Assembly: GCA_002279355.1 (NCBI GenBank)
Contig: NCBV01000006.1
Span: 62,001-126,000 of the forward strand
DNA from: Acidiphilium sp. 37-60-79
GTDB lineage: Bacteria > Pseudomonadota > Alphaproteobacteria > Acetobacterales > Acetobacteraceae
Reading direction: 5' to 3'
DNA length: 64,000 bases
The notes below the pieces were generated by a model. That model searched no databases, had not been told where the DNA came from, and saw nothing but the letters and a program-made list of their open reading frames with translations. Below, one piece after another: positions 9,530 to 19,487 of the stretch (positions within the stretch are counted from its first letter, which is position 1; each line of letters opens with the position of its first letter). The position numbers and the translations under genes were made by a program.

Positions 9530-12514
9530 ATGACGGACTCGACTGTAAGCAATGGCAGCGGCAATCGAAATACGGTGGACGGCGTATCCAAGCCGTTCGG
9601 CGCGGCATCGGGGCCAAGCACCAGCGCCATCACGCTGACGTCGGCCAATTCGCCCTATACTGTCAGCGGGTCCGGCGTTTCGGTAACCAGCGGTCCCGCT
9701 GTGCTGAACAGCTACGCAGCGAACTTTGCGCCGAGCTTGCTCAATCTCAGCACGATTGTGAGTTCCGCCGCAGGTTCGGAGGGCATTCTGATCGAAGTGG
9801 GCAACAGTACTGCAGGCACGCTCGGGGGCACCATTATTAATGGTGCGGTCAACGACACTGGTGCTCTCATCTCCGGCGAACGATATGGCATCCAGTTCAA
9901 GACCGGCAGCGCCTTTACCGGCGTTTCTCTGACGAATTTCGGAACTATTGAAAATGCTGGCGTTAACTTGCAGGGCAACCAAGCTGGCGTTGTTACGGAT
10001 AAAGGCATTGGCGGGACAATCGACAATCATGGCGTGATCAGTTCGACCGGCGGCTCGGGCGTCTTTTTCTATACTCAGGACTCCAACTCACCGACCGCAA
10101 CCCCGGACTATTTGAATAACAGCGGAACCATCATTGGCGCATTGGGGTTTGGATCGGTTTTCGTTGGCCAAGGCGTTGGCGCTGCGACAATCATCAATAC
10201 CGGGTCAATCGCGCACGGCATAATCCTAGTTACCGGTGCCGGTTTGGGTACCGTTGTTAATAACGGGTCAATCGGCACAATTGGTGGTTCCGGCAAGTTT
10301 GCGAATGATGCGATTTATGACGGATCTAAAGGATTGCTCGATCTGACTCCCGGCCAATCGATTGGTGGCGGCGTGGCAAGTTTTGGTTCGGGATCAACAT
10401 TGGAATTGTCCGGCACCGCCGGTTCGGTCGGCAGCCTTGCCAATCCAGGAAGCTATATTGGCTTCACCAGCGCAACCGTGGCGACCGGCGCGGATTGGAC
10501 GATTGGCACATCAACCGCCGCCGTTAGCCTTTCGGGCGTGTCCAACGTGACCGACTTTGGCAAGTTGAACCTGGCTGGCTCCCTTGCCGGCGCAACGATT
10601 GGGTTTGGCGCGGCTGGCGGCGGGCTGCTGGATGTTACCGGCAGTGACGTATCATCGGGCACGATTGGCAACGCCGTTTCCAATTTCGGACCGAATGATA
10701 CAATCGTCATTGGCACAGCGAGTATGAAAAGTGCGCCCGGAGACATTTTATCCGAGAGCTACAATTCGACCACCGGTCAGCTTGACATTACAGATCATAC
10801 CAGCGGCGCGACTTTCGCTGTGAATGTTGCCGGGACAACGGGTTCGTCGCTTGTCAGCGGCAACTTCGCCGTCTCTGCCAACGCCTCTGGCATCGTGATT
10901 ACTGAGCAGACCGGCGACTTCGTTTTCAACGGCACCATGAACTCGAACTGGTTCACGGGCACCAACTGGAACGGCGGCACGTCGCCGGGCACTTTGATTA
11001 ATAGCGGCCAGACCGTGACCATCCCGACCGGCACCGCCTCAATCGGCGGCACCGCCGTCACCGATAATGGCACCATTGCTGTCACCGGCAGCACGACCGC
11101 GCTGACCGACACCACCTCGATGGCGGGCAACGGCACCATCTTCATCGATAACGGCGCGCAGGTCACCCTGTCCAACCCAACGGGGAATGACAGCTCGCTC
11201 ACCGTTGATTTTGGCACGCACGGCACCACGCTCGCGCCGAATGTATTCGATGTGAACGGCAATACGCTGGGCTTCGGCGGCACCATTGCCGGGTTTGGGC
11301 CGAACGATCAGATCGTTTTGGGGAACGCCACGGAGCCGACGCCACTTGGCAGCGCGGATGTAAGCCTCACCTTCAATTCAGCCACGGGTGAATTGACCGT
11401 GACTGATACGGCTGGGGGCTCGATTGTGACCGAGTCGCTGCATCTGACAGGCACGTTCGACACCACGCCGCAAAATACGCTGTATGATACGGTTGGTCCG
11501 AATGGCATTACCATTCAGGTGCCGTGCTTTGTGGAGGGCACGCGCATTCTCACCAGCCGTGGCGAAGTGGCCGTTGAGGCGTTGTCAGTTGGCGACCGGG
11601 TGATCACGGCGCGCGATGGGGTAACCGCGATTCGGCAGATACAATGGATCGGGCATCGCTCGATTGCGCTGGATCGTCATGCTGATCGGAGCCTCGTGGA
11701 GCCGGTGCGCATTCGTGCGGGAGCATTTGGTGCTCATAAGCCGTCGCGCGACCTTTGGGTTTCGCCGGACCATGCAATTTTTGTCGATGGCGTGCTGATT
11801 GAGGCTAAGTATTTGGTCAATGGCGTGAGCATTCGGCGCGATACCAAGGCGCGGCAGGTCACCTATTACCATGTCGAGCTTGACCGTCATGACGTGCTGA
11901 TTGCTGAAGGGCTGACCGCTGAGAGCTATATCAGCGACGGTAACCGGGGCATGTTCGCTAATAGTGGCGCGCCCGTGGTGTTGCATCCTGACTTTGCCAC
12001 ACCTCTGGCAGCCGAGCGTTGTGCGCCATTGGTTTGCCAGGGCGCGGCAATTGAAGCGGTGCGCGCGACTCTCCGTGATCGGTTAATCGCGAATGGCTTT
12101 ACCACCACCGACGCGCCGGAAGTCGCCTTGATTGTTAATGGCGACGTCATTGCCCCGATGGCGAGCGAAGCCGGAACCTTGCGCTTTGCTCTGCCAGATG
12201 GCGCGACGGCAGCAACCCTCCATGTGGCTACAGCAGCACCGGCGGACACCGATTTGAACCCCGATGATCGCCGACAAATTGGCGTGAAACTGGTCGAGGC
12301 CGCAATACTCGCTGGCCTACAGCGCCAGGTCGTGGACTTGACGCGCTTTGATGGGCTGTTCGCGGCTGATCAGGGCGATGGTCAATGGAGCCGGGGTGAA
12401 GTTGGGATTGATCTCACCGGGGTCACTGGGACAGGCCGTGTGTTGGAGTTGCGCTACAGCGCCGCGATCACCCGCTGGGTGGCGCCGGTTGCCGGTCGGC
12501 GTGCGATCGGCTGA
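9530..12514 (+). CDS. Large repeat-rich protein with a Hint (hedgehog/intein-type) domain
   Basis: A 994-residue protein from ATG 9530, preceded by CGGAG at 7 nt spacing; a GTG six bases upstream is less well placed. Residues 1 to about 660 are Gly/Ser/Thr/Asn-rich with recurring units such as NSGTIIGA, NTGSIAHG and NNGSIGTI. This fits a surface beta-helix or adhesin-like stalk. A Hint domain starts at Cys666 (CFVEGTRILTSRGEVAVE...GDRVITA) and contains a later SPDHAIFVDG block. A C-terminal region of about 185 residues follows. Hint domains can self-cleave at their N-terminal Cys, but many bacterial members of this family have unknown function. No signal peptide is visible. Surface location and autoprocessing are inferences. 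Confidence 0.8.
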   Translation: MTDSTVSNGSGNRNTVDGVSKPFGAASGPSTSAITLTSANSPYTVSGSGVSVTSGPAVLNSYAANFAPSLLNLSTIVSSAAGSEGILIEVGNSTAGTLGGTIINGAVNDTGALISGERYGIQFKTGSAFTGVSLTNFGTIENAGVNLQGNQAGVVTDKGIGGTIDNHGVISSTGGSGVFFYTQDSNSPTATPDYLNNSGTIIGALGFGSVFVGQGVGAATIINTGSIAHGIILVTGAGLGTVVNNGSIGTIGGSGKFANDAIYDGSKGLLDLTPGQSIGGGVASFGSGSTLELSGTAGSVGSLANPGSYIGFTSATVATGADWTIGTSTAAVSLSGVSNVTDFGKLNLAGSLAGATIGFGAAGGGLLDVTGSDVSSGTIGNAVSNFGPNDTIVIGTASMKSAPGDILSESYNSTTGQLDITDHTSGATFAVNVAGTTGSSLVSGNFAVSANASGIVITEQTGDFVFNGTMNSNWFTGTNWNGGTSPGTLINSGQTVTIPTGTASIGGTAVTDNGTIAVTGSTTALTDTTSMAGNGTIFIDNGAQVTLSNPTGNDSSLTVDFGTHGTTLAPNVFDVNGNTLGFGGTIAGFGPNDQIVLGNATEPTPLGSADVSLTFNSATGELTVTDTAGGSIVTESLHLTGTFDTTPQNTLYDTVGPNGITIQVPCFVEGTRILTSRGEVAVEALSVGDRVITARDGVTAIRQIQWIGHRSIALDRHADRSLVEPVRIRAGAFGAHKPSRDLWVSPDHAIFVDGVLIEAKYLVNGVSIRRDTKARQVTYYHVELDRHDVLIAEGLTAESYISDGNRGMFANSGAPVVLHPDFATPLAAERCAPLVCQGAAIEAVRATLRDRLIANGFTTTDAPEVALIVNGDVIAPMASEAGTLRFALPDGATAATLHVATAAPADTDLNPDDRRQIGVKLVEAAILAGLQRQVVDLTRFDGLFAADQGDGQWSRGEVGIDLTGVTGTGRVLELRYSAAITRWVAPVAGRRAIG

Positions 12515-12540
12515 TCGGTTCCACGTTACTGAAATAAAGG

Positions 12541-12569
12541 CGGCTTCCGGGGGACCGGAAGCCGTTTTT
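12541..12569 (+). terminator. Intrinsic terminator after the Hint-domain gene
   Basis: A perfect 10-bp stem (CGGCTTCCGG with CCGGAAGCCG, loop GGGA) is followed by TTTTTG. It separates this gene from pheS, which therefore needs its own promoter in the next 50 nt. Confidence 0.92.
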
Positions 12570-12616
12570 GTTGGTGGTGTGTTGACTTTCCGCTGCCGCT
12601 AGGCTTCCTCCGCACC

Positions 12617-13690
12617 ATGCAAGACAATTCAAACACGATATTATCCGAGGCTCTTGAGGCGATTAGTGCGGCGGACGATTTGCGTACGCTAGACGCGACG
12701 CGTGTGGCGTATTTAGGCAAATCCGGGCTAGTCACCGGGCTGCTCAAGGCGTTGGGCGCGATGGCACCCGATGAGAGGCGCGAAGCCGGAGCAACGATCA
12801 ATATTGTGAAAAACCGGATTGCCGAGGCGATTGAAGCCAAGCGTGCGATTTTGGAGGGGGCTGCGTTATCGACCCGGCTTGCCGCCGAGCGTGTGGATGT
12901 GACGCTCCCAGCACGGCCGTTGCAGCGCGGCACCATCCACCCGATCTCGCGCACCATGGAAGAACTCACCGCGCTGTTTGGGGCGATGGGGTTTGTGGTG
13001 AAGGATGGGCCGGATATCGAGGATGATTGGTATAATTTTGGCGCGTTGAATATTCCCGCACATCATCCGGCACGGGCGATGATGGATACGTTTTATTTGC
13101 ACGCGGCAGGACGCAATCGGCCGATGGTGCTGCGCACGCAGACCTCGCCATTGCAGGTGCGCACCATGCTGGCCGAGCCGCCGCCGATCAGGATGATCTC
13201 GCCGGGGCGGACTTATCGGTCTGATCATGACGCGACGCATAGCCCGATGTTTCATCAATGCGAGGGGCTGGTGATTGATCGCGGCATTACGCTTGCGCAT
13301 TTGAAGGGCTGCCTGATGGATTTTTTGCGGGCATTTTTCGAAATGCCTGATTTGCGGGCGCGGTTTCGCTCCAGCTATTTCCCGTTCACCGAGCCATCAA
13401 TGGAAATCGACATCGCCTGGGACCGCAAGACCGGGGCGATTGGCGGTGGCGATGATTGGCTGGAAATTCTCGGCGCCGGAATGGTGCATGCCAATGTGCT
13501 TGCAAATTGCGGTATCGATCCGCGCGACTATCAGGGGTTTGCCTTCGGCATGGGTGTGGAGCGGATAACCATGTTGAAGCATGGCATTGCCGATTTGCGG
13601 AATTTTTATGAGAGCGATGGGCGTTGGCTCAGCCATTACGGCGCATCGCCGTTCGCGCCGGTTATGCTGCATGAGGAGCGTGGGCTATGA
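12617..13690 (+). CDS. pheS: Phenylalanyl-tRNA synthetase alpha subunit
   Basis: Catalytic subunit of the (alpha-beta)2 class II enzyme that charges tRNA-Phe. The 357 residues have an N-terminal coiled coil (about 1-90) and then the catalytic core with motif 2 (RTYRSDHDATHSP), the FHQCEG block, and motif 3 in GFAFGMGVERITML. Length and layout are normal. The stop overlaps the pheT start by 4 nt (ATGA), coupling the two subunits. Confidence 0.97.
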   Translation: MQDNSNTILSEALEAISAADDLRTLDATRVAYLGKSGLVTGLLKALGAMAPDERREAGATINIVKNRIAEAIEAKRAILEGAALSTRLAAERVDVTLPARPLQRGTIHPISRTMEELTALFGAMGFVVKDGPDIEDDWYNFGALNIPAHHPARAMMDTFYLHAAGRNRPMVLRTQTSPLQVRTMLAEPPPIRMISPGRTYRSDHDATHSPMFHQCEGLVIDRGITLAHLKGCLMDFLRAFFEMPDLRARFRSSYFPFTEPSMEIDIAWDRKTGAIGGGDDWLEILGAGMVHANVLANCGIDPRDYQGFAFGMGVERITMLKHGIADLRNFYESDGRWLSHYGASPFAPVMLHEERGL

Positions 13691-16209
13691 AATTTTCGCT
13701 CTCTTGGTTGAAGACGCATTTGGACACCGATGCGCCGATTTCGGTCATTGCCGAAACATTATCATCGATTGGGCTCGAGGTTGAAGCGATTGAGGATCGC
13801 GCCGCCGGGTTGGCACCGTTCAAGATCGTTCGGGTGATTGAGGCGGTGCAGCATCCCAATGCGGACCGGTTGCGGGTTTGCCGGGTGCAAACCGATCAAG
13901 GTGAAGTTGGAGTGGTGTGCGGCGCGCCAAATGCGCGCACTGGCATGATGGCGGTGTTTGCGCCGCCGGGTTCGGTGGTGCCGGGCAGCGGGATGGTCCT
14001 CAAAATTGGCGAAATTCGCGGCGTGGCCTCGGCCGGGATGTTGGTATCCGAGCGCGAATTGGGGCTGGGCGAGGACCATGACGGGATTATTGATTTGCCC
14101 GCCGATGCCCCGCTGGGAATGAGCTATGCCCATTGGGCCGGGCTGGATGATCCGATCATTGAAATTGGCGTAACCCCCAATCGTGGCGATGGGTTCTCGG
14201 TGCGTGGTGTGGCCCGCGATTTAGCGGCGGCGGGGTTGGGGACGCTGCGCCCTTGGTCACCAGCGCCGGTGTTGGGTGTCGGTGAGAGTCTGGTTGCGTG
14301 GCGCAATGAGTTCCCAGACGCCTGCCCGCTGGTGGTTGGGCGCACGGTGCGCGGCGTGAAAAATGGTGAAAGCCCGGATTGGCTAAAGCGGCGACTGACC
14401 GCGATTGGGCTGCGGCCGATTAGTGCGCTGGTCGATATCACTAATTTTTTCACCATTGATTTGGGCCGACCGCTGCATGTGTTTGATGCCGGAAAAGTGA
14501 CGGGCGGGGTGCTCACGCTGCGCCGGAGTGCTGGCGAACGGTTTGCCGGTCTAAATGGCAAAGACGTATTTGCCGGGGCCGACGATTGCGTAATTGCCGA
14601 TGCGCAGGGCGCGCAGTCACTCGCGGGGATTGTCGGCGGCGAGGCGACTAGCTGCGACGCGGCAACGACCGACGTGTTCATTGAATGCGCTTTGTTCGAC
14701 CGAGTGCGGATTGCGCTCACAGGCCAGCGGAGCGGAATTCACTCCGATGCACGCCAGCGTTTCGAGCGCGGGATTGATCCATCGATTTTGCCGCAGGCGC
14801 TGGATGCGGCAACGGCAATGATCATGGCGCTGTGCGGCGGCCAACCAAGTGAAATGGTCGCCGCGGGCGCGGAGCCGACTTGGCAGCGCGATGCAACGTT
14901 GCGTTTTGACCGGCTGGGTTCGTTTGGTGGTCATCCGGTATCCACGGACCGGGCTGTCTCGATTTTGCAAGACTTGGGATTTGTGGTGCGTGCGCAGGAC
15001 GCCGATCAGGTGACGGTCGGGGTGCCGCCCTGGCGCAACGATGTGGCGGTGACCCGATCAAATTACACCTATGACCCAGCGATCTACGCAGTGAACGGCC
15101 CGGTTTCGCTGCTTGACCCGGCACCGGAACTCGCTGCCGAGCGTGCGCAGCGGGCGGCAGCGGGGGCAGCGGCGGTGGCGGCTGAGGTCGATTTGCTCGA
15201 GGAGGTGTTGCGCATCGATGGATTGGACCGGGTCGTGCCGGTTTCATTGCCAGCGATGTCGGCTGTGCCGCAACCAACATTGACCGCGCGCCAAACCCGA
15301 ACGATGCGCGCCCGCCGCGTGCTGGCCGCGCGAGGGCTCGATGAATGCGTGACATTCAGCTTTGTGGCGCAAGCGACCGCAGCACAATTTGGCGCCGTGC
15401 CAGAGAGGTTACGCCTCGCGAACCCGATTGCGGCTGACTTAGATCAAATGCGGCCTACACCATTGGCAACCCTCGCACTGGCAGCGCAGACCAATGCGGC
15501 GCGAGGCATGACGGATGTGGCTTTGTTCGAGGTGGGCCCAGGCTTCGTCGATGCGACGCCTTCCGGGCAAAACCTAATTGCGGCCGGTTTGCGCTTGGGG
15601 GCGACGCCGCTATCGTGGCTCGATGGGGATCGCGCGCTCGATGTGTGGGATGCCAAAGGCGATCTATTCGCGGTGCTGGCGGAACTGGGCGTGCCGCTCG
15701 ATTCGCTCAGCGTGACCGCCGAGGCGCCGCGCCATTATCATCCCGGGCAGTCCGGGACGGTGCGTCAGGGGCCGAGAGTTGTGCTGGGCTATTTCGGCAC
15801 GCTACACCCATCTATCGCGACTGCGTTTGATTTGCCGATGCGCAGCATTGGGTTTGAGCTAATGCTGGACGCGATTGCCGATCCGAAACGGCGGCGCAAA
15901 GCGGCGCCCGATCTTTCGCCATTGCAGCCGGTGCGGCGGGACTTTGCCTTCGTCGTTGATGCGGTGGTTCCGGCTGAGACGGTAATACGTGCGGTGCGCG
16001 GTGCCGAACGTACGTTGATAACCGAGGTCAGGCTGTTTGACCGTTACGAGGGGGAGCATGTGCCGTCGGGGAAAGTTTCGCTCGCAGTCGCCGTGACATT
16101 GCAGCCGCGCGAGAAGAGCCTCACCGATGCCGAGATTGAAACGGTCGCGGGAAAAATAACCGCCGCCGTTGCAAAGACGACCGGCGGTGTGCTGCGCGGC
16201 GAGCGGTAA
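13687..16209 (+). CDS. pheT: Phenylalanyl-tRNA synthetase beta subunit
   Basis: The 840-residue partner of PheS, with editing (B3/B4), tRNA-binding and anticodon-binding functions. Domains in order: an N-terminal tRNA-binding EMAP-like domain (about 40-150, PNADRLRVCRVQ), B3/B4 editing (about 210-380), B5 (about 400-510), the inactive synthetase-like core (from about 510), and a C-terminal ferredoxin-fold anticodon-binding domain (about 745-838, PVRRDFAFVVD). Within B5, about 40 extra residues (SNYTYDPAIYA, then an Ala-rich stretch) separate the PPWRNDVAV block from DLLEEVLRIDG. This makes the protein longer than the usual approximately 800. Confidence 0.96.
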   Translation: MKFSLSWLKTHLDTDAPISVIAETLSSIGLEVEAIEDRAAGLAPFKIVRVIEAVQHPNADRLRVCRVQTDQGEVGVVCGAPNARTGMMAVFAPPGSVVPGSGMVLKIGEIRGVASAGMLVSERELGLGEDHDGIIDLPADAPLGMSYAHWAGLDDPIIEIGVTPNRGDGFSVRGVARDLAAAGLGTLRPWSPAPVLGVGESLVAWRNEFPDACPLVVGRTVRGVKNGESPDWLKRRLTAIGLRPISALVDITNFFTIDLGRPLHVFDAGKVTGGVLTLRRSAGERFAGLNGKDVFAGADDCVIADAQGAQSLAGIVGGEATSCDAATTDVFIECALFDRVRIALTGQRSGIHSDARQRFERGIDPSILPQALDAATAMIMALCGGQPSEMVAAGAEPTWQRDATLRFDRLGSFGGHPVSTDRAVSILQDLGFVVRAQDADQVTVGVPPWRNDVAVTRSNYTYDPAIYAVNGPVSLLDPAPELAAERAQRAAAGAAAVAAEVDLLEEVLRIDGLDRVVPVSLPAMSAVPQPTLTARQTRTMRARRVLAARGLDECVTFSFVAQATAAQFGAVPERLRLANPIAADLDQMRPTPLATLALAAQTNAARGMTDVALFEVGPGFVDATPSGQNLIAAGLRLGATPLSWLDGDRALDVWDAKGDLFAVLAELGVPLDSLSVTAEAPRHYHPGQSGTVRQGPRVVLGYFGTLHPSIATAFDLPMRSIGFELMLDAIADPKRRRKAAPDLSPLQPVRRDFAFVVDAVVPAETVIRAVRGAERTLITEVRLFDRYEGEHVPSGKVSLAVAVTLQPREKSLTDAEIETVAGKITAAVAKTTGGVLRGER

Positions 16210-16220
16210 CACGACGATGT

Positions 16221-16256
16221 CCCGATAGGGTAGATCACAACGACCACCCTATCGGG
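16221..16256. terminator. Inverted repeat between convergent pheT and lipoprotein gene
   Basis: A perfect 11-bp stem (CCCGATAGGGT with ACCCTATCGGG) has a 14-nt loop and lies between two converging genes. There is no T-run on either side, so it is a probable bidirectional or RNA-stabilising hairpin rather than a textbook terminator. Confidence 0.6.
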
Positions 16257-16268
16257 CCGGTACGGAGA

Positions 16269-16631
16269 TTACTTCTTTTTTTTGCCGCCATTGAGATCGC
16301 AGCGATAGACACCGTTGGTCACCGTGCTGCCGTCCACGCGATCGTATAAAATGGTCATTTTGCCGCCGAGAACATTGGGCGAGAAGTTGGTTGTGACATC
16401 CGTGCTGAGCAGCGCCGGCGCGGACTCGAGATAAACCGTGCCGCCGAGTTTGATCTGCGCTTGCGACTGGCAAAATAAAGCCGTTTCACGCTGCGGCGCG
16501 GGTAAGCCCGCCAGGTAGGCCGCGCTGCTTGCTTTCGCGGCGGCTGGGGTCGTGGGCGCTGCTCCGGATCCCGATGAGCATGCGGCCAGGAGAATGACAG
16601 CCGGTAGGCTGAGGAGTGAGAGTTTTTTCAT
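16269..16631 (-). CDS. Small hypothetical lipoprotein
   Basis: 120 residues with a clear lipoprotein signal: Lys-Lys, a hydrophobic core, and LLAAC with the lipidated Cys at 18. An Ala/Thr/Ser/Pro linker follows, then a small domain with two further Cys (FCQSQAQ and VYRCDLNGG) that could form a disulfide, and a terminal run of four Lys. No family is recognised. It lies downstream of rplQ but beyond a hairpin, so it may be transcribed separately. Confidence 0.7.
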   Translation of the reverse strand: MKKLSLLSLPAVILLAACSSGSGAAPTTPAAAKASSAAYLAGLPAPQRETALFCQSQAQIKLGGTVYLESAPALLSTDVTTNFSPNVLGGKMTILYDRVDGSTVTNGVYRCDLNGGKKKK

Positions 16632-16683
16632 GAGCCAAACGATAGCCCAAAAAATAACCGCTTAGCAACAACAGCGATAACAG

Positions 16684-16718
16684 GTTCGCACCTGGGGCTT
16701 ACCGCCCAAGGCGCGAAC
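16684..16718 (-). terminator. Possible terminator after rplQ
   Basis: An imperfect 14-bp inverted repeat (16684-16697 with 16705-16718) with one mismatch and one G-U pair on the minus strand, 40 nt past the rplQ stop. There is no proper T-run. It is the likely 3' boundary of the ribosomal protein superoperon. Confidence 0.5.
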
Positions 16719-16757
16719 GTCCTCGATTAAAACACATTTTTTTGACTTTCGCCCCAA

Positions 16758-17195
16758 TCAGGCGGCGGCAGCTTCATCCGTCTCGTCGTCTGCAGCCACG
16801 ACCTGCTTCGGCCCACTATCGAGCCCTTTAGCGGCCGGATCACGATCAACCAGTTCGATGATCGCCATATCGGCGGCATCACCATAGCGCATGCCGGCTT
16901 TCAGCACGCGGGTATAGCCGCCGGAGCGGGTTTTATAACGCTCGGCGATCGGGCCCAGCAGCTTGGTGACGATGGTGTCATCCCGCAACGTGGCGTGCGC
17001 CTGACGGCGGGCGGCGAGATCGCCCCGCTTGCCCAATGTGATCAGCTTTTCCACCACCGGGCCAAGCTCCTTGGCCTTCGGCAGGGTGGTGGTGATCTGC
17101 TCATGCTTGAGCAGCGCCACCGCCATATTGCGGAACATTGCCGCGCGATGAGAGCTCGTTACTCCCAACTTCCGTCCGGCCATACCGTGGCGCAT
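16758..17195 (-). CDS. rplQ: 50S ribosomal protein L17
   Basis: 145 residues. Begins [17 protein letters not shown], the hallmark of bacterial L17, followed by [24 protein letters not shown]. The C-terminal 25 residues ([16 protein letters not shown]) are an acidic tail of a kind seen in alphaproteobacteria. It is the last gene of the alpha operon, 60 nt after rpoA. Confidence 0.98.
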   Translation of the reverse strand: MRHGMAGRKLGVTSSHRAAMFRNMAVALLKHEQITTTLPKAKELGPVVEKLITLGKRGDLAARRQAHATLRDDTIVTKLLGPIAERYKTRSGGYTRVLKAGMRYGDAADMAIIELVDRDPAAKGLDSGPKQVVAADDETDEAAAA

Positions 17196-17255
17196 CGTTC
17201 AGTCTCCAACTTTCAACAGCGTCCTTAGCGGACGAAAAATAACGGGACGGGCCGA

Positions 17256-18293
17256 TCAAAAAGGTTGATCGGACCGCTTGACGAGGTCTTCGATGTTTTC
17301 CGGCGGCCAATCCGGCACCTGCATGCCGAGGCCAAGACCCATCGTGGTGAGCACTTCCTTGATTTCGTTCAAAGATTTGCGGCCAAAATTTGGTGTCCGG
17401 AGCATTTCCTGTTCAGATTTCTGCACCAGATCGCCAATGTAGATGATGTTGTCGTTCTTTAAGCAGTTCGCCGAGCGGACCGACAATTCCAACTCGTCGA
17501 CCTTGCGCAGCAGATTGGCGTTGAACGGCAATTCCGGGCGTGGCTCTTCAGCGCGCAGACGGGTCGGCTCTTCGAAATTCACAAACAGGCTGAGCTGGTC
17601 TTGCAGAATACGAGCAGCGACGGCCACGGCATCTTCCGGTGTGACGGCGCCATTGGTTTCGACCTGCAGGATCAACCGATCATAGTCCGTCACTTGGCCG
17701 ACGCGGGTCGGCTCGATCCGGTAAGCCACACGACGCACAGGCGAATAAATTGCATCGACCGGAATCAAGCCGATCGGCGCATCTTCCGGCCGATTAGCCG
17801 CCGCGGCGACGTAGCCACGACCGGACTCAACGGTGAATTCCATGCCCAACGTTGCGCCATCATCGAGCGTGCAGAGCACCAGATCCGGATTCATAATTTC
17901 GATATCGCCGGTCACCTGAATTTGGCGGGCGGTGACTTCACCAGGGCCCTTTGCAGTCAGGCTCAGCCGTTTACTGCCTTCACCCTGCATCCGCACGGCG
18001 ATTTGTTTGATGTTGAGCACAATGTCGGTGACGTCTTCGCGAACGCCGGGAATAGCCGCGAATTCATGCAGCACGCCATCAATGCGCACGGCCGTAACCG
18101 CAGCGCCTTGCAACGACGATAGCAGAATGCGGCGCAAGGCATTACCCAACGTCGCGCCGTAGCCGCGTTCCAGGGGCTCAGCAACGATCGTGGCGTTGCG
18201 CGTGCCATCATTTCCTGGCTCGATATCAAGCCGGTCAGGCTTGCGCAGCGACTGCCAGTTGCGCTGTAAAATCAGATGCGTGTCTCTCACCAT
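17256..18293 (-). CDS. rpoA: RNA polymerase alpha subunit
   Basis: Dimerises to nucleate RNA polymerase assembly; its C-terminal domain contacts UP elements and activators. With the ATG at 18293, preceded by GGAGG at 5 nt, it has 345 residues. A further 14 upstream in-frame codons lack a ribosome binding site. The N-terminal domain shows [20 protein letters not shown] and the C-terminal helix-hairpin-helix domain shows [11 protein letters not shown] and [13 protein letters not shown]. It lies between rpsK and rplQ as usual. Confidence 0.97.
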   Translation of the reverse strand: MVRDTHLILQRNWQSLRKPDRLDIEPGNDGTRNATIVAEPLERGYGATLGNALRRILLSSLQGAAVTAVRIDGVLHEFAAIPGVREDVTDIVLNIKQIAVRMQGEGSKRLSLTAKGPGEVTARQIQVTGDIEIMNPDLVLCTLDDGATLGMEFTVESGRGYVAAAANRPEDAPIGLIPVDAIYSPVRRVAYRIEPTRVGQVTDYDRLILQVETNGAVTPEDAVAVAARILQDQLSLFVNFEEPTRLRAEEPRPELPFNANLLRKVDELELSVRSANCLKNDNIIYIGDLVQKSEQEMLRTPNFGRKSLNEIKEVLTTMGLGLGMQVPDWPPENIEDLVKRSDQPF

Positions 18294-18398
18294 CAAATCC
18301 TCCGCTCGGGCGTTGTTGACCAAGACCCCAGCCATTCAAACATTCGCAGCTACCATCGCAACCGGACCTGCGCCCGGCCCGATGGCCGAAAATCCCGG

Positions 18399-18791
18399 TT
18401 AGACGCGGCGGCGCTTGCGCGCACGACAGCCATTATGCGGAATCGGCGTCAAATCACGGATGGCCGAAATCGAAAAACCGACCGATTGTAGCGCCCGCAG
18501 CGCGCTTTCGCGGCCAGCGCCGGGCCCGCTCACCTCAATCTCGAGCGCTTCCATGCCATGTTCACGCGCCTTGCGGCCAGCATCTTCAGCCGCGACCTGG
18601 GCAGCGTAGGGCGTCGACTTCCGACTACCCTTGAACCCTTGGCTCCCGGCTGACGACCAGGAAATCGCGTTGCCCTGGGCGTCGGTGATGGTGACCATGG
18701 TATTATTGAAGCTGGCGAGCACGTGAGCGACGCCGGAGCTGATGTTCTTGCGCTCTTTGCGGCGGGGGCGAGCGGTGGCTGGCTTGGCCAT
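18399..18791 (-). CDS. rpsK: 30S ribosomal protein S11
   Basis: 130 residues. Conserved blocks include [18 protein letters not shown] and [16 protein letters not shown], and the C-terminus has [13 protein letters not shown]11 forms the mRNA exit platform with S7. It lies between rpsM and rpoA. Confidence 0.98.
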   Translation of the reverse strand: MAKPATARPRRKERKNISSGVAHVLASFNNTMVTITDAQGNAISWSSAGSQGFKGSRKSTPYAAQVAAEDAGRKAREHGMEALEIEVSGPGAGRESALRALQSVGFSISAIRDLTPIPHNGCRARKRRRV

Positions 18792-18881
18792 GAGATATCC
18801 TGTGTCTGTTAAAGGGGGCGGCCCAATGAGCCCGCCCCAAAACCCATCCGGAACGGTTCCGGCGATCGAAAACGCTGACCC

Positions 18882-19259
18882 TTAGCGGGTCACCTTCTTT
18901 TTGCCCGCGATGGCCACAGCCTTGCCCTTGCGGGTGCGCGCATTCGTATGCGTGCGCTGGCCACGGACCGGAAGACCCTTACGGTGACGCAGGCCGCGAT
19001 AGCAGCCGAGATCGACCAGGCGCTTGACGTTCATCGCGACTTCACGCCGCAAATCGCCTTCAACCCGGTAATCGCGATCAATCAATTCGCGGATTTTCAT
19101 AATCTCGTCATCCGAGAGTTGGTTCACCCGCTTGTCATCAGGGATGCCGAGCGTCGTGCAAATGTCACGAGCCTTGCTGGGACCAACACCGTATATGTAA
19201 CGCAGGCTGATGAGCACGCGCTTATTCGAAGGGATATTTACGCCGGCAATACGCGCCAC
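18882..19259 (-). CDS. rpsM: 30S ribosomal protein S13
   Basis: 125 residues beginning [15 protein letters not shown], with a helix-two-turn-helix core and a basic C-terminus ([16 protein letters not shown]) that contacts P-site tRNA. Head protein of the small subunit. A 228-nt gap from adk suggests a separate promoter. Confidence 0.98.
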   Translation of the reverse strand: MARIAGVNIPSNKRVLISLRYIYGVGPSKARDICTTLGIPDDKRVNQLSDDEIMKIRELIDRDYRVEGDLRREVAMNVKRLVDLGCYRGLRHRKGLPVRGQRTHTNARTRKGKAVAIAGKKKVTR

Positions 19260-19487
19260 GCTTGCAACTCCTAGTTCTCGGGCGGCCGCGCCGCGACGGG
19301 ATCGGTGATCTGGTTAAACGAAACTCCAACTGCGATACGAAACACCTTGCCGACGCAGGTTTGCGCCAAATTGGTGCATCACAAAACTGTTGGAAAGCGC
19401 AGCACCCCCGCGAAGGGGCGCCGATGGGTGTCCTTATCGCTCAGGGGGAAGAGAGTCAATCGAACGACATCAATTTTTCGTGATGAC

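Noticed and set aside
9722-11514. Repeat-like recurrence of Asn-Ser-Gly-Thr units read as a possible CRISPR or tandem DNA repeat
   Set aside because: The units are degenerate at DNA level with no constant spacers; they are protein-level beta-helix repeats of the Hint-domain gene.
16268-16284. A run of T at 16275-16282 that could be read as a terminator tail
   Set aside because: It lies within the last codons of the lipoprotein gene (lysine run, AAA/AAG on the minus strand).
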